Of a DNA stretch of 37,474 nt, positions 31,701 through 37,474 are shown piece after piece. The notes beneath the pieces are model-generated. The model did no database searches. It had not been told where the DNA came from and saw nothing but the letters and a program-made list of their open reading frames with translations. This stretch comes from Folioceros fuciformis. Lineage: Eukaryota; Anthocerotophyta; Anthocerotopsida; Anthocerotales. Each line of letters opens with the position of its first letter. The first letter of the stretch is position 1. The DNA is taken from positions 274,182-311,655 of the forward strand of contig JBNGIO010006317.1 in NCBI GenBank assembly GCA_049999805.1. Reading direction: 5' to 3'. The translations under genes and the position numbers were made by a program.

Positions 31701-34114
31701 TGAAGGGGAAAGCCTTTCTACTGAAATTACCGTACTTTCCACCGTTCGCGAAATCACACTGTCGATTTGACCTGGTGTGGATTTTCTCAGAGTGTCCGCT
31801 TTCTCCCCACCTTCCTCTGTTGTTTTGTTCCCACCTTCAGGCAGAGGGGACGATTGAGCAGGACCAGAAGTGTCGGCAAGTTCCTCTTCTGATCTTCCTT
31901 GCTCAACCTCGTCCTGTGAAGGTGTGACATTCAGATCTGGAACAGCAACTGTTGCTTCACCAGTTCCCACCTGAAAATCCTGCAACAGAGCAGAACAAAA
32001 GGTGGTCAAACTCTCAAAAGAATAGAAGAATCTGTTGACTCCAGCAGATATTCAGACCAAGGAAATGGTACTCAGCTACAAGTCTTCCATGAGCTACGGT
32101 AGAGTTTGCAATTCCTGGTGCCTTGAAATGCTTCATATATCATTCGAGCACAGTTGTTCTCTACAAATCGCTGTGCAATTTCAAGCAATCCAGCGGACAA
32201 TCTAAGAAGTCTACAACCCAGTGTGCACCTGTTCGAACGCATAGCAGCATCCTATCAACATTGACATTATTTCACGCTTACAAATGACGCTGATGTGGCT
32301 GGACCCTCTGCAACTGAATAGAGGCGAGATCGAGCTTTCCACAGACAGGAAGAATTGTCCGAGGCAAGAAGGCCATCGACAAGAGGGCCAAAATTCCCCT
32401 TATTTCACCAATTGGACTGCCTACATGTGCTACGGGAAGAGGCAAACAAGGATGTCCACCTGATTGAGACTTGAGGACTCGGAGGCATGTTGCTTAGCAT
32501 GGTACTGCTTCTCCCAAAGCCTCTGTGCTTTCTCTTCAGCTTCGTACTCTGCGATAAGCTTCTCAAAGTTTTTGCTTGCATCATCCGACAAGTTGTCCTT
32601 TTCACCATTCGCTTCCATGACTGCTGCAACGTTGCTTCCCATCGTCAGTGAACAAGCTTCACTGCTCACAGTAACTTTTGCATCCCCAGATCCATCCAAC
32701 AAAACTGAGTTATCTTCTGATTTGTGCTGAAGAATGTTAACAACATCACCCATCCAACCTAGAAGTTCACGCCTATCCATATACTCCTCAGTCCTTCCCT
32801 CCGATAATGTACCCATTTGCTCACCTAAGCGATTCCACATCCCCTTGAGCCGCTCCTCGACAACCCTGTACACAGAAGCGGGGACATTTAGGAGGAAACA
32901 GCATACAGTTGGTGGCATTGACAGGCACGGTCGAGAATATGGAGCTGGACAAGGGCTATCGTGAAACGCGGACAAACATCCCGGTACCTGGTTTCCCTCC
33001 TTTGAATCCGACGAAGAGATCTACCGTTTCTCCTCCTTGGAGAGTCCACCATAGAATCTGGTAGGGATTCGGCAGACCATACAGTCTTCATAGCTGTTTC
33101 TGATGACGGCTTCTTATCTTCAGCCTGTGAGCTATCTTGGCTACCGGGATCACCCCTCTTTCCTTTCCAGGCAATTGGCTTTTGCTGTGCTTGAAACTCG
33201 GGAGCATCAGCCGCAAATACAGGGGCATCTTCTTCAGAGCTGGAATCTTCGTCCCCGTTCTGCTCTACAGCTCCCGTTTGCCCTGCCTTTGAATTACCTT
33301 CCCCTCCGGAATCTCGCTTTCCGGATCCTTCCTCACTGGCTGCAAACCTCCCAGTCTCATTCGCGCCCTTCGCACTGCCGTCGGCGGCAAAGTTCTCCGA
33401 GGAAGGGTTTTGGACAGAGTTCTTGCTTTCAAGCTCCAACCTCGCGATTACTGAGCTGAAGAAAACCGTGGAGTCAGGCACAAGACCTGCTTGACAGAGC
33501 AGAGAGAGCGCCTCCCCCAGCACAGCGTCCACCTTCTTCCTTTGGACGGACTCCAACTCCAGCTTGAGCTCGAGCTCTGAAACCTGCCGTCAATTGCAAA
33601 TGGAAACCGGCCATCAATTCCCAACGATGTTTCCTGGCTGGTCAGCAAAGATTATCACAACACACTGTCCAGTTGCAAAACGCACCCTCCTGGCAAGCAA
33701 GTGTGCCCGCTGTTTCGCTGCTTTCGACGCTGACCGCTCAGACAACAGCCTTGCTCGGAGAAACTCGATAGTCATTGCGGCCGGATCTTCTCCCAAAGAA
33801 TGCCGCCTGCATAATTTACAGTGAACGCACTCTTAGTCTCGTGAAGTCGAAACCCAAGAAATACACAAGCGTGAGAGTTCCGACAAGTGCCCAAGACCTA
33901 CATCGTTAAGACCTTTGAATGAGAGCTTCAACACAAGCTAGGCGGCCAACCTGTCCAGAGAAGAAGTTCCATTCGCCAGCTCCCCTTGGTGTTTCTCTGG
34001 CTTCGCTTCCGCAGCCTCCTGGCAAGGCTGAGATGCTCCCTTGGCAGACACAGCAGCTGGTGCGTCGAGTTGCGCCGCATCATGCACCCCCTGATTCGAC
34101 GACTTCGAAGCCAT
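28788..34114 (-). CDS. Large plant coiled-coil and disordered protein (golgin/MAEBL-annotated family)
   Basis: Five exons on the minus strand fit together in frame: 34114-33951, 33806-33686, 33583-32988, 32865-32460 and 31979-28788, predicting about 1,492 residues. Introns (144, 102, 122 and 480 bp) all start GT and end AG. Family modules are recognisable: an N-terminal coiled coil starting AMTIEFLRARLLSERSA (about residue 65) and running through ELELKLELESVQRKK; a basic motif RRRNGRSLRRIQRRETR at the exon 3 end; and FEKLIAEYEAEEKAQRLWE at the exon 4 end. I recall plant proteins with these modules being annotated golgin- or MAEBL-like, function unknown. Exon 5 alone is 3.2 kb and encodes a disordered tail: acidic first, then Arg/Tyr-rich (about 30300-31100), then three LALPSYAGEG motifs. 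I chose ATG 34114-34112 because exon 1 joins exon 2 in phase and gives MASKSSNQ. No membrane segment or enzyme domain is seen. Confidence 0.82.
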
Positions 34115-36742
34115 TGCGAAGACCGTCGATCAAAACATCCGCTCTCCCTCAACTGAACGTGAGCACACAACACAACAGCATTATTCAGCGCGTCCGTCCT
34201 CTGCCAGCTCCATCACATCACCTCCAATTCAATGCCGGACTGTCTCTCCCCCTCTCCTCCCCTCCCACTACCACAGCAATTGGCCATCTGCCGCACCAGC
34301 ATTGCAAAGCCAAGGCATTTGGCCTGCCACAAGCGGGCAGGGTCTCGCAGATCTCCCGACTATATCGACTTCCGTGCCAAAAGAAGGCAATCCCGGGCAA
34401 ACAAACATCTTAAGCACGAAACTCAAGACACACACAGATTACACACCTCCTCATCCTCGCTTCCACGCTGGCCGCACCCGAGTTCCAAGGCTTGTTCGCT
34501 CCGAAAAAATTTCGCATTCAAAAACCTGTAACGGCGGCTCCGAATCCGTCCTTGCCGCGCCCGAGCCAAACCTCAATCACACAGAATCCAGCTTCACGCT
34601 GCCTCCTCGCAGCACAGCCGGGAGGCTTCATATCGTCCAAATCCAAAACACATTCCAGAGATGGAACAAAAGATCTCAGGGTCCGATGCCGGATCTCAAG
34701 CTCCCTGACTCCTTCCTTCCTCCACTGCCGCCCCCTCTCCAGCTGCGAGCTCGCCCTGCCTGTGCTTTTGGAAAGAACAAAACACGGGATGCACAACCGG
34801 CCGCACGCCGGCGAGCGAGCAAGGCGGGAAGCGCCTCCGAATCCGGCACCAATGCTGAGAATTCCAGGCTGTGCGCAGGGCCAGAGCAGGCAGGCCCACC
34901 CTGCTGCAGCTACGCACACCACTACAGGCTCGTCACGTCAAGGCGGACGCACACACACCCACTCACAGTAGATGTTTATCTCTCTTCTCTCTACCCCAGG
35001 CCAGCTCTTTGAGAGAATAGCTAAGTATGTACATATTTAGGTCCACTTTCGGCCCTGACAGCCGGGTCCCCTTCCGCTCGCTTTCCGGACCACCCACGCT
35101 GGCCCACGCCCATGTCTCCCCTTGCAAGCCTGGCCCTGAGCCCCCATCAGCCCTTACAACAAAAGTTGCATCAAACTGTCACTCGAACTGATGCAGAGAG
35201 AGGTACAGTACCTTTGTAACGGGAAGAAGAGCGCCAAATTAGGGCCGTCCCTCACACGCATTGGGAACCACCCTGCAGTCTATTTGGATGGCTGTTTTTT
35301 GACTGCCGTCTGCCGTCACCACTTATTGCGCTCTCTGCCGACACCCTCGGCCGCCCTCCACAGTACTGTATCTCTTCGGGTCCCACATCCTTCTCTTGTC
35401 CAGCTGGGACCGACTTGCAGCAAATCCTACAATCAAAGTTTAACGAGAAGACACATAATCACAAGCTGGGATGCTCTTGGTGCGCAAATCTGCAGAGTGC
35501 CACCAAGACCTGCTTACGGAATCCCAATCGAAGTGCTTATCGAATAAGTGAATTTCGAGAATCGGAGCCATTTCAGTGCTTGCTTACTATGTTTGAACAG
35601 TGGATGAAGGGAGTCTGCTGCGAATGGATCTCTTGACTGGTCCACTGCAAGGCTACAAAGCAGAGCAACGAACGCGACGCCGTACCACTACCACAAGACA
35701 TGAAAAGGGATTCTTACCGACATGTGCACAACATAAATGGAGGCAAGACGGGGGGAGGAGGAACAGCGTATCGGGGACCGGTGATTCAGGATGCTTACCA
35801 AACATGGTGGAAGCGTACCCACACGGCCCTTTCTAATCCTGCCGGCATCCACTTAACCACCATCCGTGTCCTGTCTTAAACGGCCTCGCGGGACTGATCA
35901 TGTCCATCTCTGGTCCCATGTGCGCAGCGTGTGAGACCCACCAGGGCCGGGCGGCATCCTCGTACTGTACAGGAGGCACTCAGTGACTGTAGGTGGAGCA
36001 TGGAGTGAACGACGTGGATAATTGTGCATATGTACAAGGTTCGTAGGCCGCTGAAAACAAGAGTAGATTGGATGATCACGTCAAGAACGAGGCAAGCTGC
36101 GGGCATGCAAGCGGCATCGTTTTGCAAACAATCTGACAGATAAAAGCATGTGATGAGCTTCGCTAACATGGAAGCGACCCAAAATCATATGCTCGGACAC
36201 TCGAATTGTAAAGTACCTCGGTCTGCAAACCTCAGCTCCCACGGGGCTGCAGCTGCTGCCTGGCACGGGGTCAGGACATTCGGTCAGCCCTGGCCACGCA
36301 GATACACAATGCATTACAGACAGGGCGTACATGGTCACGTACCTAATCAACAGGCTCACATGTACTGATTCGCCTCGCAACAATGGAGACGAGACAGTGC
36401 GAGAGAGAGGGAGTCTGGCTCACCTGACCTGATTGATAATTAAAGAATTAACTACCCGGACCAGTCCAGTGCTGCCTGCCAGTGCCAGCATTGTGGCAGC
36501 CATGCAGTCCAGCGTCATCAGGATCTCTCTGAGACGATAACACACTTGCTGCGAGCGCCGAACACACGCCAGTCAACAACCTGGAGAGAGGTGCTTGACG
36601 GGCGGCGTCAGTAACACCAAATAATTGACATGTTCCAGCAGATGCATGGCCTGTACACAAGGAACGTCGGGCAGCGGGTGTGCCCAGCCCAACAAGTTGG
36701 TCGGATAGTCGAGCTGTCAAATCAGATATGGATGACCATCCG
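34115..36742. other. Promoter and spacer between the coiled-coil gene and DRT111
   Basis: The part next to 34115 should be the 5' leader and promoter of the coiled-coil gene, and the part next to 36742 the DRT111 3' untranslated region. Pro/Ser/Arg-rich open frames on the plus strand (for example 34302-35012 and 34492-34971) lack domains and overlap each other in different frames, so I reject them. I see no RNA gene, transposon or clear TATA box. Confidence 0.5.
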
Positions 36743-37474
36743 TCAGGAAAGAGCAGCAGCCGGAGTTTCCCCTGGTTGGGGAGCGAGATCGTTCTTGTTG
36801 AACCTCTCCTCGTCGTAAAAGCTGGCCCTCACCACCCTGCCTCCGAAGAACCGGCCGTCCAAATCGACAAGGGCTTTTGTTGCTTGCTCTGCTCTTTCGA
36901 ACTGGATGAAGATCCTCACCGCCTCGGTAACAGGGAAGTCCGGCTCTGTGATCTCAAATATCAAAACCCTGGTCACAGTGCCATATTTGGTGCACTCCGA
37001 TGCCACTTCGTCCTCCAGCTCGTCATCCACTTCACCAGGCCCGACCTGTTTGTTCCACAAGGCACAAGCAGCAACACCATTCAATTTCGTTTCTTGCTCA
37101 CACAAAACACGGACAAAATCGGCATTCAGCCGAATGTAACATGTTACAGCGTGCTTTCACATCATGAGAATAACCATGGGCCAAGAACTTCTATCACCAG
37201 CGTTGTAACAACCCTGAAAACACAATGCACCAGCAAGCTCACCATGTTCCTCAGCAGCACAACCCTAGTAGGAGGCCCAGAAATCGCAACCCCAGCCTTC
37301 GCCTTCTTCTCAGGCTTGACTTCCCCAGCGTTCACAATTACTCCAGCTCTCTTATCTGTCTTCCTGGCCATAAGCGGAGTGGTGATGCCCTGTTCCTGCT
37401 TCCCGAGCCCCTGCCCCTCCTTCCACCCCATTCTAGCCATCATCCTCTGTGCGGCCGTCATCTGCCCACCAGCA
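36743..37474 (-). CDS. DRT111: DRT111/SPF45 splicing factor, C-terminal part (cut by the window edge)
   Basis: Two exons, 37474-37243 (open to the edge) and 37045-36743, join in phase 0 across a 197-bp GT-AG intron, giving LLRNM then VGPGEVDDEL. The first holds a G-patch: MTAAQRMMARMGWKEGQGLG, then KQEQGITTPLMARKT. The second holds the RRM-like UHM domain: an acidic helix (VDDELEDEVASECTKYG), RNP-like strands (VTRVLIFEITE, AVRIFIQF) and the RXF loop in DGRFFGGRVVRASFYDEE. This order is that of human SPF45/RBM17 and Arabidopsis DRT111 (RSN2). These proteins act in the spliceosome at 3' splice site choice; the UHM binds ULM peptides of SF1, U2AF65 and SF3b155. Plant work links DRT111 to light and ABA responses and to DNA damage tolerance. 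The N-terminal half lies outside the window. The C-terminus ends PAAALS after PGE. Confidence 0.93.

Noticed and set aside
34302-35012. 236-codon plus-strand open frame upstream of the coiled-coil gene
   Set aside because: It is Pro/Ser/Arg-rich, overlapped by another long frame in a different phase, and lies over the expected promoter and leader.

Overview
This is a nuclear window from a land plant. The evidence is a pheophorbide a oxygenase (PAO) gene, a plant-type SPF45/DRT111 splicing factor, a plant-type RPAP2 gene, spliceosomal GT-AG introns of about 87 to 480 bp, a Ty3/gypsy chromovirus and a MULE/FAR1-type transposase relic. Compact introns and long AT-richer, repeat-filled spacers would fit a seed-free plant (bryophyte, lycophyte or fern), but I cannot name the species. 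One 100-N gap and three 10-N gaps show this is a draft assembly.

Layout. 2-502: 3' end of an unrecognised gene running in from the left edge. 503-4666: spacer with a 100-N gap, an unexplained long open frame and an AT-rich island (about 2341-2640) that looks organellar or otherwise foreign. 4667-6497 (minus): decayed MULE transposase. 7617-9827 (plus): RPAP2 homologue with one small intron. 10437-16247: complete but coding-dead LTR retrotransposon with a CTTCT target duplication. 16253-23916: about 7.7 kb of gene-poor DNA holding several tandem repeats, two 10-N gaps and a MITE candidate. 23917-25665 (minus): intronless PAO. 27073-28031 (plus): EF-hand gene, 5' end uncertain. 28788-34114 (minus): five-exon gene for a very large, mostly disordered plant coiled-coil protein, convergent with the EF-hand gene. 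34115-36742: promoter and spacer. 36743-37474 (minus): last two exons of DRT111/SPF45, cut by the right edge.

The host genes do not form a pathway: chlorophyll breakdown (PAO), RNA polymerase II maturation or CTD dephosphorylation (RPAP2), splicing (DRT111), calcium binding (EF-hand) and an unassigned scaffold-like protein are ordinary eukaryotic neighbours. I found no gene cluster, defence system or CRISPR-like array. The least ordinary signals are the AGTAAC/GTTACT termini of the LTR element, the pattern of its stop codons, a threefold LALPSYAGEG motif in the coiled-coil protein, and the unassigned AT-rich island.
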